From assembly GCA_902526075.1 (NCBI GenBank), contig CABZJM010000003.1, forward strand, positions 1 through 64,000: a DNA stretch of 64,000 nt, written 5' to 3'. This DNA comes from an uncultured Bacteroidota bacterium. GTDB lineage: Bacteria; Bacteroidota; Bacteroidia; Flavobacteriales; Flavobacteriaceae. Positions 35,266-45,249 of the stretch are shown piece by piece. Positions within the stretch are counted from its first letter, which is position 1; every line of letters begins with the position of its first letter. Both the position numbers and the translations under genes were made by a program. A model generated the notes under the pieces. The model did no database searches and was not told where the DNA came from. It saw only the letters and a list, made by a program, of their open reading frames with translations.

Positions 35266-35735
35266 ACATAATTTTCAAGATTTTTTCCAGAAAGATGAAT
35301 AATACTCCATCCTTCAACAATTTCAGCTCCTCTATTTTTGTAAAATTCAATTGCGTTTATATTCCAGTCTATAACATTCCAAGAAATTCTTTTAGCTCCA
35401 GATTCTTTACCATGCAAAATTACTTTATCTAAAAGTTTACTTCCTATTCCTTGACCACGCATTTTTTTCGTAACAACAAGATCTTCTAGATGTAGAGTTT
35501 TTCCTTTCCATGTTGAAAATCTATTATAAATTATTGCTGCACCAACAATTTTATTGTCAACTTCTGCAACAAAACAATGAAACAGTGGATTTTCATATTC
35601 AAAACCCATTTTTTGGAGATCTTTTTCATCAATTTCAACTTCATCAGGTTCCTTTTCGAAAATTGCCAATTCTACTATTAAGTTATGAACTTGTTTCATG
35701 TCTTCCTTGACAGCATTTCTAATTTTAATTTTCAT
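35262..35735 (-). CDS. GNAT family N-acetyltransferase
   Basis: A 157-residue acetyltransferase. The acetyl-CoA loop is VTKKMRGQGIGSKLLDKVI, preceded by the LHLEDLVV strand, and the motif B helix is NINAIEFYKNRGAEIVEGW. This is the pattern of diamine/thialysine acetyltransferase-like (SAT-type) GNAT enzymes, which often carry an N-terminal IRNAVKEDMKQVHNLIVELA. Substrate uncertain: polyamine or thialysine are candidates from the family. Confidence 0.85.
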   Translation of the reverse strand: MKIKIRNAVKEDMKQVHNLIVELAIFEKEPDEVEIDEKDLQKMGFEYENPLFHCFVAEVDNKIVGAAIIYNRFSTWKGKTLHLEDLVVTKKMRGQGIGSKLLDKVILHGKESGAKRISWNVIDWNINAIEFYKNRGAEIVEGWSIIHLSGKNLENYV

Positions 35736-35796
35736 ATCCTCAATGTAATTATTTTATTTTCAAGAAAAAAAATATCAAAAATATATTGAATTCTAA

Positions 35797-35804
35797 TATA
35801 TTTG
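35797..35804 (+). promoter_or_regulatory. -7-like element overlapping the mfd TTG start
   Basis: TATATTTG is an exact TAnnTTTG but its last three bases are the apparent TTG start of mfd. If used, transcription would begin about 35811 and translation would have to start at TTG 35817 or GTG 35820. Confidence 0.3.
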
Positions 35805-38800
35805 CCCAAAATTTATTTGGTGACAAATAAAAGTTTTTTCACAAATTTTGAAGAGTCTTTAATTTTGCAAAGACTCTGGAATTTCATTGCCCAAAACCAA
35901 ATAATTAGGATAAAAGGTCTATTGGGCTCTTCATTATCTTTTTATTGTTCTGCAATTATAAAAAAATCTTTAAAACCATCTTTATTTGTTTTTAATAACA
36001 AAGAAGAGTCCTTATATTTTTTAAATGACATAGAAACTCTTAATCCTGAGAAGAAAATTTTTTACTTCCCTCAATTATCAAAGGAATCATATTCTAATAA
36101 ATACCCTAACAATTATAATCTGCTACAAAGAACTGAGGTAATTGAATATCTAAATTTTTCAAAAAATAAAAATTCAATAATAGTAACTCATGTTAATGCA
36201 ATTGCAGTCAATCAGATAAATAAGACGGAGATTAAAAAAAATTCGATTAATCTAAAATTGAATCAAAATATTTCTTTTGATAAACTAAATGAACAATTAT
36301 TTGAGTTGGAATTTAGAAGGGAAGATTTTGTAGTTGAACCAGGAGAGTTTGCTGTCAGGGGAGGTATATTAGATATTTTTCCTTATTCTAGTCAAACACC
36401 ATTTAGAATCGAATTTTTTGGAGATGAAATCACAAGAATACGTTCATTTGACATTGAATCTCAAAGGTCGGATCAGGATCACTCCTCGGTCAAAATAATT
36501 TCTAATATTCAGGTCTCAAATAAATCAAAAAATATTCAAAATATATTTGAAATTCTTTTTAATGATACAACTATATTTTTTCAATGTTTAAAATCATTTA
36601 ATTCACAACTTGAAAGCATAGTAGACTCAGCAAAAGTAAATTATGAGAATTGCTCAAAGAGACATGAATTTGTAAGTCCAGAAAATTTATATGTCAACTT
36701 AGATTTGGTAAATCAAAAACTTCAAAATTTTAAAATCATTGAATTCAATTCGATTAGCTCAAAAGTTGATTTCAAAATAAACATTCAGCCACAACCTTCA
36801 TTCAATAAAAGCTTTAATCTCCTCTTTGCAAATATTACTAAAAAGAAAAAAGATGGTTATAAAGTAAATTTGTGTTGTACAAATAATCAACAAAAAAATA
36901 GATTGAGACAAATCTTTGAAGATTTAGATAATGATGGTATTGTTGAGCCTGTTGTTCTTCCGTTATCAGCTGGATTTATTGATTTAGATAATAAGATTAT
37001 TTTTTATACTGATCATCAGATTTTTGAAAGATACCATAAGTTCAAGTTTAGAAAAAGATTTAATAATAAACTATCAATTGCCTTAAAACAATTAAATAAT
37101 CTTAGTAAAGGAGATTATGTTACACATATTGATCACGGCATCGGAAAATTTGGCGGCCTACAACAGATAGATATTGACGGAAAAATTCAAGAGTCAATAA
37201 AAATTATTTATGGTGAAAGAGATGTTTTATTTCTAAGTGTTCATGCTATTCACAAGATTTCAAAATATAATGGTAAAGATGGAAAGGTTCCTAGATTATA
37301 TAAACTAGGAAGTAAAGCATGGGCTTTGTTAAAACAAAAAACTAAGAAAAACGTAAAAAAAATAGCATATGATTTAATCAAGGTTTACGCAGAAAGGAAA
37401 CAAAAAAAAGGATTTAAATACGACAAAGACAGCTATTTACAAAATGAGCTTGAGGCCTCATTTATATATGAAGATACAGAAGATCAGCTTAAGGTAACAC
37501 AAGAAATTAAGAATGATATGGAAAGTGAACAACCAATGGACAGGTTAGTATGTGGAGATGTAGGATTTGGAAAAACCGAATTAGCAATTAGAGCCGCATT
37601 TAAAGCTGTTGACAATAATAAACAAGTAGCAGTATTAGTCCCAACAACCATTTTAGCCTTCCAGCATTTTAAGACTTTTTCTTCTAGGCTCGAAGAACTT
37701 CCTGTTTCAGTTGATTACCTTAACAGATTCAAAACTAATAAAGAAAAATCAATAATAATTGAAAAGCTAAATGAGGGTAAGATTGATATTATTATCGGAA
37801 CACATCAACTTGTTAATGACAAGATTAAGTACAAAGATTTAGGTTTATTGATTATTGATGAAGAACAAAAGTTTGGTGTTGCTGTTAAAGACAAGCTAAA
37901 ATCAATTCGAAAAAATGTTGATGTATTAACCCTTTCAGCTACACCTATTCCAAGAACGCTTCAATTTAGCTTAATGGCTGCTAGAGATTTATCTTTAATT
38001 ACGACCCCACCTCCAAATAGATATCCAATTGAGACATCTGTAATAAGATTTGATGCAAATATTATTTCTCAATCAATAAGATATGAGATAGAAAGAGGTG
38101 GACAAGTTTTTTTTGTGAATAATAAAATTCAAAATATCGAAGAGATATCAAGTCTTCTTCAAAACTTAATACCAGAAGCTCGTATTTCTGTAGCGCATGG
38201 AAGGTTAAACGGAAAAACATTAGAATCATTAATGATAAAATTCATAAACCGAAAATTTGATGTGCTTGTTAGTACCACTATTATTGAAAGTGGTCTAGAT
38301 GTACCAAATGCGAATACCATTTTTATAAATAATGCAAATAATTTTGGATTAAGTGATTTACATCAGATGAGAGGACGAGTTGGTAGAAGTAATAAAAAGG
38401 CCTTTTGCTATTTAATAACTCCAGATTTTTTCAAGATGACAGACGAGGCAAAAAAAAGAATTACTGCACTTGATTATTATTCCGAACTAGGTAGTGGTTT
38501 CAACATCGCAATGAAGGACTTAGAAATACGTGGTGCAGGTGATTTGTTGGGTGGTGAACAAAGTGGATTTATCAATGAAATGGGTTTTGAAACATATCAA
38601 AAAATACTTGACGAGGCAATAAACGAATTAAAAGAAGATAGTTTTAAAAATCTTGATTTAGAAAAAAATAAATTCTCCAAAAAAGTAAATGTGGTTTTTG
38701 AAACAGATCTTGAATTAATGTTTCCAAACAACTATATAAATTCAAGTAATGAGAGACTAAAACTATATACCCAATTGAATAAGATTTGTGAATTGGACGA

Positions 38801-39140
38801 ACTAAACTCATTCAAATTAGAATTAATTGACAGATTTGGAACATTACCAAATGTTGTAGTTGAATTACTTAATAGTCTAAAGTTAAGATGGCTTGCTGGT
38901 GCATTAGGATTTGATAAAATTGTGTTGAAAAAAAATATCCTAATTTCCTACATGAAAAATTTCGATTCAAATGAACAAAAGAAAAAGCTTGATAAATTAT
39001 TTGACTATTCTAACTTAAACCCACATTCAATTTCTTTTTCTCAAAAAAAATTAGCGGACGGTGATAGATTTACAGTCAAAATTATAAATATTGATTCAAT
39101 ATCAAAGGCAATTAAAGTATTCGAAGATATTAATACTTAA
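35802..39140 (+). CDS. mfd: Transcription-repair coupling factor
   Basis: An 1112-residue DNA translocase that removes RNA polymerase stalled at lesions and recruits UvrA. UvrB-like N-terminal domains have FRREDFVVEPGEFAVRGGILDIFP. The RNA-polymerase-interacting domain (about 430-500) holds GDYVTHIDHGIGKFGG. The helicase core has Walker A GDVGFGKTE, the Walker B box IDEEQKFGV, LTLSATPIPRTL and the TRG motif region with HQMRGRVGRS. The C-terminal D7 domain closes the protein. The listed start is TTG 35802; TTG 35817 or GTG 35820 is possible. Its stop shares TTAA with the convergent carboxypeptidase gene. Confidence 0.95.
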   Translation: MPKIYLVTNKSFFTNFEESLILQRLWNFIAQNQIIRIKGLLGSSLSFYCSAIIKKSLKPSLFVFNNKEESLYFLNDIETLNPEKKIFYFPQLSKESYSNKYPNNYNLLQRTEVIEYLNFSKNKNSIIVTHVNAIAVNQINKTEIKKNSINLKLNQNISFDKLNEQLFELEFRREDFVVEPGEFAVRGGILDIFPYSSQTPFRIEFFGDEITRIRSFDIESQRSDQDHSSVKIISNIQVSNKSKNIQNIFEILFNDTTIFFQCLKSFNSQLESIVDSAKVNYENCSKRHEFVSPENLYVNLDLVNQKLQNFKIIEFNSISSKVDFKINIQPQPSFNKSFNLLFANITKKKKDGYKVNLCCTNNQQKNRLRQIFEDLDNDGIVEPVVLPLSAGFIDLDNKIIFYTDHQIFERYHKFKFRKRFNNKLSIALKQLNNLSKGDYVTHIDHGIGKFGGLQQIDIDGKIQESIKIIYGERDVLFLSVHAIHKISKYNGKDGKVPRLYKLGSKAWALLKQKTKKNVKKIAYDLIKVYAERKQKKGFKYDKDSYLQNELEASFIYEDTEDQLKVTQEIKNDMESEQPMDRLVCGDVGFGKTELAIRAAFKAVDNNKQVAVLVPTTILAFQHFKTFSSRLEELPVSVDYLNRFKTNKEKSIIIEKLNEGKIDIIIGTHQLVNDKIKYKDLGLLIIDEEQKFGVAVKDKLKSIRKNVDVLTLSATPIPRTLQFSLMAARDLSLITTPPPNRYPIETSVIRFDANIISQSIRYEIERGGQVFFVNNKIQNIEEISSLLQNLIPEARISVAHGRLNGKTLESLMIKFINRKFDVLVSTTIIESGLDVPNANTIFINNANNFGLSDLHQMRGRVGRSNKKAFCYLITPDFFKMTDEAKKRITALDYYSELGSGFNIAMKDLEIRGAGDLLGGEQSGFINEMGFETYQKILDEAINELKEDSFKNLDLEKNKFSKKVNVVFETDLELMFPNNYINSSNERLKLYTQLNKICELDELNSFKLELIDRFGTLPNVVVELLNSLKLRWLAGALGFDKIVLKKNILISYMKNFDSNEQKKKLDKLFDYSNLNPHSISFSQKKLADGDRFTVKIINIDSISKAIKVFEDINT

Positions 39141-40138
39141 TCGGAAAAAATGATACTACTACCTTCCTTTTTAACACTAAACTCTATCTCTCTACCAAAA
39201 ATCATCGGAAAATTTTCTTCTCCATGACCAGCTGGAAAATCAAATGCAACAGGGATATTATAGATACTTACAATATCTAAAATCAATTCATTTAAGTTTC
39301 TTCCAAACTGAGTTGTATTTTTTCTTAAATCTGTAAAATCACCTACAATTACACCCTTTAAATTATCAAAATATCCAGCTCTTTTTAGCGAATAAAGCAT
39401 CCTGTCGATATGATATAAATATTCTCCTAGGTCTTCAATAAATAAAATTTTTCCATCAGTATTTATTGATGATTTTGATCCAAGAAGGCAATGCAGGAGT
39501 GTTAAGTTGCCACCTACTAATTGTCCTTTTGTATCTCCTTCAATATTATATGAGTTTCCTTTTATCTGGTACGATAGTTTTTCTCCAAATAGAGTTTTTT
39601 TTAGCAATGATACTGACTTATCATTATAAATGTCTAATTCGTTTAGGCTTTTACACATAATTGCGTGAATTGATTCACTATTCTCAATGTGTAAATCACT
39701 ATGAATTGCAGTAATATCAGAATATCCAACTATCCATTTCGGATTTTTCCTAAATTTTTCAAAGTTCAAATTGTCTATAACTCTAATTGCTCCATAACCT
39801 CCTCTTGCACACCAAATTGCTTTAACGGATTCGTCATCAAGTGCCATTTGAAAATCTAAAGTTCTTTGCTCATCAGTACCGGAAAAGTGCCCTGAATCAT
39901 TAAATACATTCTTACCTATAATAACATTTAACCCCCAGTTTCTTAATAACTCTTTGGCCTTTTTAATGTAATTGTCATAATTCTTTAACACCCCTGAAGG
40001 AGCTACAATAGCTACTGTGTCTCCTTTCGTTAAATATTCAGGTTTTATCAACTTATTATTTATGCTCGTTTGTGATGATAATTTAAAGGTAAAACTCAAA
40101 GATAGTATTAAGAAAACCAGACCGAATTTTAACTTCAT
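39137..40138 (-). CDS. S66 family LD-carboxypeptidase
   Basis: A 333-residue protein with a signal peptide (about 1-22), so periplasmic. It should cut the L,D-bond of murein tetrapeptides in cell-wall turnover. Family segments are GDTVAIVAPSGVL, IWCARGGYGAIRVIDNL, the nucleophile region GYSDITAIH, the glutamate in LFIEDLGEYLYHIDRML, and the histidine in DFPAGHGEENFPM, forming the Ser-Glu-His triad. Typical LdcA is cytoplasmic in E. coli; the signal peptide here suggests a periplasmic version, as seen in several Bacteroidetes. Confidence 0.88.
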   Translation of the reverse strand: MKLKFGLVFLILSLSFTFKLSSQTSINNKLIKPEYLTKGDTVAIVAPSGVLKNYDNYIKKAKELLRNWGLNVIIGKNVFNDSGHFSGTDEQRTLDFQMALDDESVKAIWCARGGYGAIRVIDNLNFEKFRKNPKWIVGYSDITAIHSDLHIENSESIHAIMCKSLNELDIYNDKSVSLLKKTLFGEKLSYQIKGNSYNIEGDTKGQLVGGNLTLLHCLLGSKSSINTDGKILFIEDLGEYLYHIDRMLYSLKRAGYFDNLKGVIVGDFTDLRKNTTQFGRNLNELILDIVSIYNIPVAFDFPAGHGEENFPMIFGREIEFSVKKEGSSIIFSD

Positions 40139-40226
40139 AATACCACTTTTAAAATTAATAAGAAGTTATGTTTTACTTCATATTTATAATCATAAATGAT
40201 TACTTTTACTAATATAAAAAATATTA

Positions 40227-41918
40227 TTGAGTAAAACTTATACTATTACTGCTGCACTTCCTTACACCAATGGCCCAATTCATATCGGTCATTTAGCTGG
40301 TGTTTATATTCCTTCCGATATTTATGCAAGATTTTTAAGAATTACTGGAAAAGATGTTATTTACATTTGTGGTAGTGATGAGCATGGTGTTCCCATAACT
40401 ATCAAGGCAAAAAAAGAAAATAAATCACCCCAAGAAATTGTTGACAGATATCACCAAAATATAAAGCAATCTTTTTCAGAATTTGGAATTTCATTTGATA
40501 ATTACTCAAGAACTTCATCAAAAATACACCACCAAACAGCATCTGATTTTTTTTTAAAATTATTTGAAAATGGTTCTTTTGAAGAGATTACATCAGAGCA
40601 ATTTTATGATGAAGATGAAGGGCAATTTTTGCCTGACAGATTTATTATTGGCACATGTCCAAAATGTGGTTTTGAAGAATCTTATGGGGATCAATGTGAA
40701 AACTGTGGAACTAGCCATAACCCAAGAGATTTAATTAACCCTATTTCTTCGATTTCAGGAAATAAACCCTCCCTAAAATCAACAAAACATTGGTTTTTAA
40801 AACTTGGTGAGTATGAGGGATTTTTAAAGCAGTGGATTTTAAAAGATAACAAAGATTATTGGAAATCAAATGTATATGGTCAATGTAAATCATGGCTTGA
40901 TGATGGCTTAAAACCGAGAGCAGTCACTAGAGATTTGGATTGGGGTGTCCCAGTTCCTGTAAAAGGAGCAGATGCAAAAGTATTGTATGTATGGTTCGAT
41001 GCTCCAATTGGTTATATTTCGTCAACAAAAGAATGGGCACGTGAAAATAAAAAGGACTGGAAAAAATACTGGAAAGACGATAAAACACAGTTAATTCATT
41101 TTATTGGAAAAGATAATATAGTATTTCATTGCATAATATTTCCGTCTATGTTAAAAGCGCATGGTGATTTTATTATCCCAAAAAATGTCCCAGCAAATGA
41201 GTTTTTGAATTTAGAAGGCTCTAAAATTTCAACCTCAAAAAATTGGGCGGTATGGCTGCCCGAATATCTTGAAGATTTTCCTGAAAAACAGGATGTTTTG
41301 AGATATGTTTTGACAATAAATGCACCTGAAAATAAAGATAATGACTTTACTTGGAAAGATTTTCAAAATAGAAATAATGGAGAGTTAGTTTCAATTTTAG
41401 GAAACTTTATTAACCGTGTGGTTGTATTGACAAAAAAATATTATCAATCTATAATTCCAAGCAGAAATAAATTATTTGATTCAGATAAATTAGTATTAAA
41501 ATTAGTTAATCAATCCATAATTAAAATTGAGTCATATTTAAATAATTTTAAATTTAGAGATGCTTGTTCTGAATTTATGAATATTGCTAGAATCGGTAAC
41601 AAATATTTAGCTGATGAGGAGCCCTGGAAAATAATTAAAGAAGATCCTGAAAGGGTTAAGACAATAATATTTATGTCACTACATATTTCATCTATCCTAG
41701 CTATTATTTCAGAACCATTTTTACCTTTTACTTCAAAAAAAATCAAAAGTATACTACAATCTGGTAATCACGAAATGAAATGGTCTTGGGATAATTTAAA
41801 AAATAATGATTTTTTGATTTCTGAAAAGCTTAAAATTAACGAACCTGAGTTACTATTTAGTAGAATTGAAGATTTAGAGATTCAAAAACAAATTGATAAG
41901 TTAAATAAAAATAATTAA
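40227..41918 (+). CDS. metG: Methionine-tRNA ligase, lacking the C-terminal tRNA-binding domain
   Basis: A 563-residue class I synthetase with a TTG start at 40227. The HIGH motif is at residues 19-22. The zinc knuckle [18 protein letters not shown] follows, and the KMSKS-equivalent is KISTSKNW. The helical anticodon domain runs from about 400 to 545. The protein stops in the linker ([17 protein letters not shown]) at the point where many Bacteroidetes MetG proteins continue into an EMAPII/Trbp111-like domain of about 110 residues. The reading frame ends normally and the next gene's stop is interlocked, so a true loss is more likely than a frameshift within the window. Confidence 0.95.
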   Translation: MSKTYTITAALPYTNGPIHIGHLAGVYIPSDIYARFLRITGKDVIYICGSDEHGVPITIKAKKENKSPQEIVDRYHQNIKQSFSEFGISFDNYSRTSSKIHHQTASDFFLKLFENGSFEEITSEQFYDEDEGQFLPDRFIIGTCPKCGFEESYGDQCENCGTSHNPRDLINPISSISGNKPSLKSTKHWFLKLGEYEGFLKQWILKDNKDYWKSNVYGQCKSWLDDGLKPRAVTRDLDWGVPVPVKGADAKVLYVWFDAPIGYISSTKEWARENKKDWKKYWKDDKTQLIHFIGKDNIVFHCIIFPSMLKAHGDFIIPKNVPANEFLNLEGSKISTSKNWAVWLPEYLEDFPEKQDVLRYVLTINAPENKDNDFTWKDFQNRNNGELVSILGNFINRVVVLTKKYYQSIIPSRNKLFDSDKLVLKLVNQSIIKIESYLNNFKFRDACSEFMNIARIGNKYLADEEPWKIIKEDPERVKTIIFMSLHISSILAIISEPFLPFTSKKIKSILQSGNHEMKWSWDNLKNNDFLISEKLKINEPELLFSRIEDLEIQKQIDKLNKNN

Positions 41919-43087
41919 GACTTTGTTTCTTCATATTTTGTCTCTTCTAAAATAACCTTGGCAATAATTTCTCTCATTATCTCAGAGGTCCCAGCACCAA
42001 TTGTGCCAACCCTACAATCCCTATACATTCTAGCTAATGGATATTCTTCGCTAAATCCATTTCCACCAAAAAACTGAAGACATTCTGTAGCAACTTTTTC
42101 ATGTAATTCCGTTACTAGTAACTTTGCCATCGAACAAAGTTTAACATCATAAATCTTTTTATTGTATAAATCACAACAGTAATATCCAAATACTTTCACC
42201 GATTCAATTTGAGAAGATAAAGTAGCTATTTGGTGCCTCAATACTTGAAATTTATCAATGGTTTGACCAAATGATTTCCTTTCTTTCATATACTTAATAG
42301 ATTCAGAAATTGCTAACTCCATTGCTCCGATGCAGCTTGGGACAAAAATTAATCTCTCTAGTTGAAGACCATTCATTAAGTAGTAAAAACCCTTTCCTTC
42401 TTCGCCGATTAAATTCTCCTTTGGAACTTTAACATTATCAAAGCTAATTTCAGCAGTGTCAGATGCATGCCAGCCAAGTTTATCAATTTTAGTCCTATTT
42501 ATACCATCAGAATTGAGGTCTACCACTATAAGACTTATACCTTTAGTACCAGCACTTGGATTGGTTTTACAAACAGTTATAACAAAGTCCCCGTAAACTC
42601 CATTAGTTATGTATGTTTTTGAACCATTTAACAAAAAATGATCTCCTTTATCTTCTGCCCTTGTTTTAATATTTTTTACGTCTGATCCTGCATCGGGCTC
42701 GGTAATTCCAATACAGCCAATTAAATCTCCAGAAATAATTCCAGGCAGATACTTTTCTTTTAAAAATTCACTTCCATATTTTAAAATATAAGGAGAGGAC
42801 ATTGACTGTACTACTTGCTGTGTAATAACAAAACCTCCGGAGTTCATTTTTGACATTTCTTCAAATAAGATTACTTCAAAAAAGAAGTCGAGATCGAAGC
42901 CCCCATACTTTTCGGGGTAAGTTAATCCCAAGAAACCTTGATCACCCATTTTTTTCCAAATGTCCTTTGGAATTTTTTGGTCGGATTCCCATTTATCAAT
43001 ATTATCCTTAACTTCTTTGTTTAGAAAATCCCTTAGGCTTTCTCTGAACATCTCATGTTCTTTAGTAAAATAATTCATAATAGTCAT
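41915..43087 (-). CDS. Acyl-CoA dehydrogenase, isovaleryl-CoA/long-chain-like
   Basis: A 390-residue FAD enzyme introducing a double bond at C2-C3 of an acyl-CoA. FAD and substrate segments are [14 protein letters not shown] and [15 protein letters not shown]. The usual catalytic Glu of the C-terminal YEGT motif is absent: the sequence is [10 protein letters not shown], as in isovaleryl-CoA dehydrogenase, where the base sits in an earlier LERLV-type helix; here LQLERLIF is present. This favours a branched-chain or long-chain enzyme. It overlaps the small secreted protein gene by 4 bases (ATGA) and is the last gene of the ligase operon. Confidence 0.88.
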   Translation of the reverse strand: MTIMNYFTKEHEMFRESLRDFLNKEVKDNIDKWESDQKIPKDIWKKMGDQGFLGLTYPEKYGGFDLDFFFEVILFEEMSKMNSGGFVITQQVVQSMSSPYILKYGSEFLKEKYLPGIISGDLIGCIGITEPDAGSDVKNIKTRAEDKGDHFLLNGSKTYITNGVYGDFVITVCKTNPSAGTKGISLIVVDLNSDGINRTKIDKLGWHASDTAEISFDNVKVPKENLIGEEGKGFYYLMNGLQLERLIFVPSCIGAMELAISESIKYMKERKSFGQTIDKFQVLRHQIATLSSQIESVKVFGYYCCDLYNKKIYDVKLCSMAKLLVTELHEKVATECLQFFGGNGFSEEYPLARMYRDCRVGTIGAGTSEIMREIIAKVILEETKYEETKS

Positions 43088-43401
43088 TTTTTACAACCTC
43101 TTTTTAGTAGAGTGATTTCACCCAAATTATTATTGTCACTAATTGCTATTTTAAGCTCTTTATATTTTGGATAACAAATAAAAATCTCTTTGGTAGTATC
43201 AGAAATATCTAATTCAAAATATCCATCAAAATCTGTCAATTTTGGTTTTTGATTTAATTGACTTTTACTAATTATTATTTCAGCACCTGGTATTGGAAGA
43301 TTTGTTTTACAATCTATTACCGTTCCGCTTACTACTCTGTTTGGAAATACACACGTAGAGATTAAAGAAATAAAAATTAAAATATTTAAATTTTTAATCA
43401 T
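43084..43401 (-). CDS. Small secreted carboxypeptidase-regulatory-like domain protein
   Basis: A 105-residue protein with a signal peptide (about 1-22) followed by one CarboxypepD_reg-like beta-sandwich: VVSGTVIDCKTNLPIPGAEI, then DFDGYFELDISD. This domain is normally the N-terminal extension of TonB-dependent receptors; here it stands alone. Two cysteines near the end and in VIDC might pair. It is coupled by a 4-base overlap to an acyl-CoA dehydrogenase gene, an unexpected partnership without a clear functional explanation. Confidence 0.7.
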   Translation of the reverse strand: MIKNLNILIFISLISTCVFPNRVVSGTVIDCKTNLPIPGAEIIISKSQLNQKPKLTDFDGYFELDISDTTKEIFICYPKYKELKIAISDNNNLGEITLLKRGCKK

Positions 43402-43409
43402 TCTTTATT

Positions 43410-45086
43410 TTATTCCCAAATTATTTTTTTGTCAGAATGATGCCATTCGTCATATTTACTCATATACATTTTATCAACATTACCTCTTTTTATCTTCATT
43501 GTTGGGGTCAAAATTTCATTTTGAGGAGTCCATTCATCTTTGCATATCACAATGGTTGAAACTCTGAGATAATTGAATACCTTTGAATTTACCGATGATA
43601 ATTTATTTTCTAACTTTTCGATAAGTTCATTTTTTGTAATTTTTTTACCTACATCTGAAATATTTACGAGCATAATCGGTTGAGGAATTCCCAAGCCAAC
43701 AACACACATTTGTCCAAAATATTCAATTTGACCAAAAAGTGCTTCAATTTTTGCTGGATCGATAAATTCTCCTTTACTTGTTTTAAATGTATCCTTGACT
43801 CTTCCAGTTATATATAAATGTCCATCAGCGTCTATTTTTCCTTTATCTCCTGTGTGAAGCCAGCCGTTTTTTAAAGTATTGTTTGTGGTTTCGGTGTCAT
43901 TATAATAACCTAACATTACGTATGGCCCTCTCATCAATACTTCTTCAGATCCTTCATCAATCCTAATCTCAACATTTGGCTGAACTTTTCCAACCGATCC
44001 TGGTTTATCAAAATTTTCACCAGGTAATTGAGTTGCAATTGCACAATTTTCGGTCATACCATAACCAATTGTGATATTAACTCCAATTTTCCTAAACCAA
44101 TTTCTTTGAGCAATTTGCATAGCTGCAGCACCTGATACTACAACTTTTGCATTTGACAACCCGAGACTTTTTTGAATTTTCTTTTTTATTAAAGATGATA
44201 ACAAGGGTATAGATAATAATAAGTCAAGTTTTTTCTGACTAAATTTTGATAATATCCCTAACTGAAACTTTGTATATATCCTTGGAACACCAAAAAATAC
44301 GGAGGGTTGAACATCAGATAAATTTTTAATGAATGTTTCAATCGATTCGGTAAAAGAAATCATACCACCATTTTTGAAACTTGTGAACTCTATTGCAATT
44401 CTTTCTGCAATATGATTCATTGGTAAATATGAAAAAAACGAATTATTTCCTTCAAAATCAACACCCAAAGGATTAAATTCCTCAGTATACAGCATGTCAG
44501 TATTTTGATTAATATGAAAATTCAAAACTACCCCTTTGGGATCACCGGTTGTGCCAGAGGTAAATATTATTGTCCAAATATCATCAATGTTTGGATGATA
44601 ATTTTCTTTTTGAGCTTCAAATTGATTTATAAAATCATTCCATTGATATCCTCTGTCTATTTTAGAATTACCTTTATAATGTGGAAATGCAATAACAGGT
44701 ATTTCATTGTTAATACCATTTTTAATTTCATCCCAATTTTCAATTTTTCCTATAAACAAAGCTTTTACATCACCAAATTTTAACAAGTTTTTAATTTCAT
44801 ATGATTTTAAGTTTGGGAAAAATGGAACTGACACATATCCAGACATAATAATAGCCAAGTCAGCAATAATCCACTCACGACAATTTTTTGACATTAACCC
44901 TATATGACTGCCTTTAGGTAGTCCTAAACTTTTTAAACCTGTTGCTAATTTTCTAGCCATTAAACCAACCTGCCCCCATGTATATACTTCCCATTCATCT
45001 CCGAATGGTTGTCTTAGGAAAGGTTTATCCTTGTGCTTTTCTTCCCAATCATAAAATCTAAAATGATATTTATTGCTATTTGACAT
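43410..45086 (-). CDS. AMP-dependent acyl-CoA synthetase (long-chain type)
   Basis: A 558-residue adenylate-forming ligase that activates a carboxylic acid as acyl-AMP and then acyl-CoA. Motifs: the P-loop IIFTSGTTGDPKGVV, the FGVPRIYTKF linker segment, GYGMTENCAI and the hinge-domain WLHTGDKGKIDADGHLYITGR. The C-terminal catalytic Lys region reads TPTMKIKRGNVDK. It is the first gene of the minus-strand run ligase, small protein, dehydrogenase. Divergent from the carboxyltransferase gene across 163 bases. Confidence 0.92.
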   Translation of the reverse strand: MSNSNKYHFRFYDWEEKHKDKPFLRQPFGDEWEVYTWGQVGLMARKLATGLKSLGLPKGSHIGLMSKNCREWIIADLAIIMSGYVSVPFFPNLKSYEIKNLLKFGDVKALFIGKIENWDEIKNGINNEIPVIAFPHYKGNSKIDRGYQWNDFINQFEAQKENYHPNIDDIWTIIFTSGTTGDPKGVVLNFHINQNTDMLYTEEFNPLGVDFEGNNSFFSYLPMNHIAERIAIEFTSFKNGGMISFTESIETFIKNLSDVQPSVFFGVPRIYTKFQLGILSKFSQKKLDLLLSIPLLSSLIKKKIQKSLGLSNAKVVVSGAAAMQIAQRNWFRKIGVNITIGYGMTENCAIATQLPGENFDKPGSVGKVQPNVEIRIDEGSEEVLMRGPYVMLGYYNDTETTNNTLKNGWLHTGDKGKIDADGHLYITGRVKDTFKTSKGEFIDPAKIEALFGQIEYFGQMCVVGLGIPQPIMLVNISDVGKKITKNELIEKLENKLSSVNSKVFNYLRVSTIVICKDEWTPQNEILTPTMKIKRGNVDKMYMSKYDEWHHSDKKIIWE

Positions 45087-45249
45087 TTTTTAGTTTGTTT
45101 TGAATCAACAAATTACAAAATTGTCTTAGTTTATTACGAATTATTCACTCATAATTTGGCAAAAAATATTTTGATAATTTAAGCCTCTTTTTTAAAATTT
45201 TTGATAAAATAATTAATAACACTTAAAATTAAAATTGTTAAATTGATAG
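45087..45249. other. Divergent intergenic region between acyl-CoA ligase and carboxyltransferase genes
   Basis: 163 bases of AT-rich sequence that must hold promoters for both directions. I see no exact TAnnTTTG on either strand; partial matches such as TAATTTGG (plus) occur. No inverted repeat that would mark a clear operator was found by eye. Confidence 0.4.
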
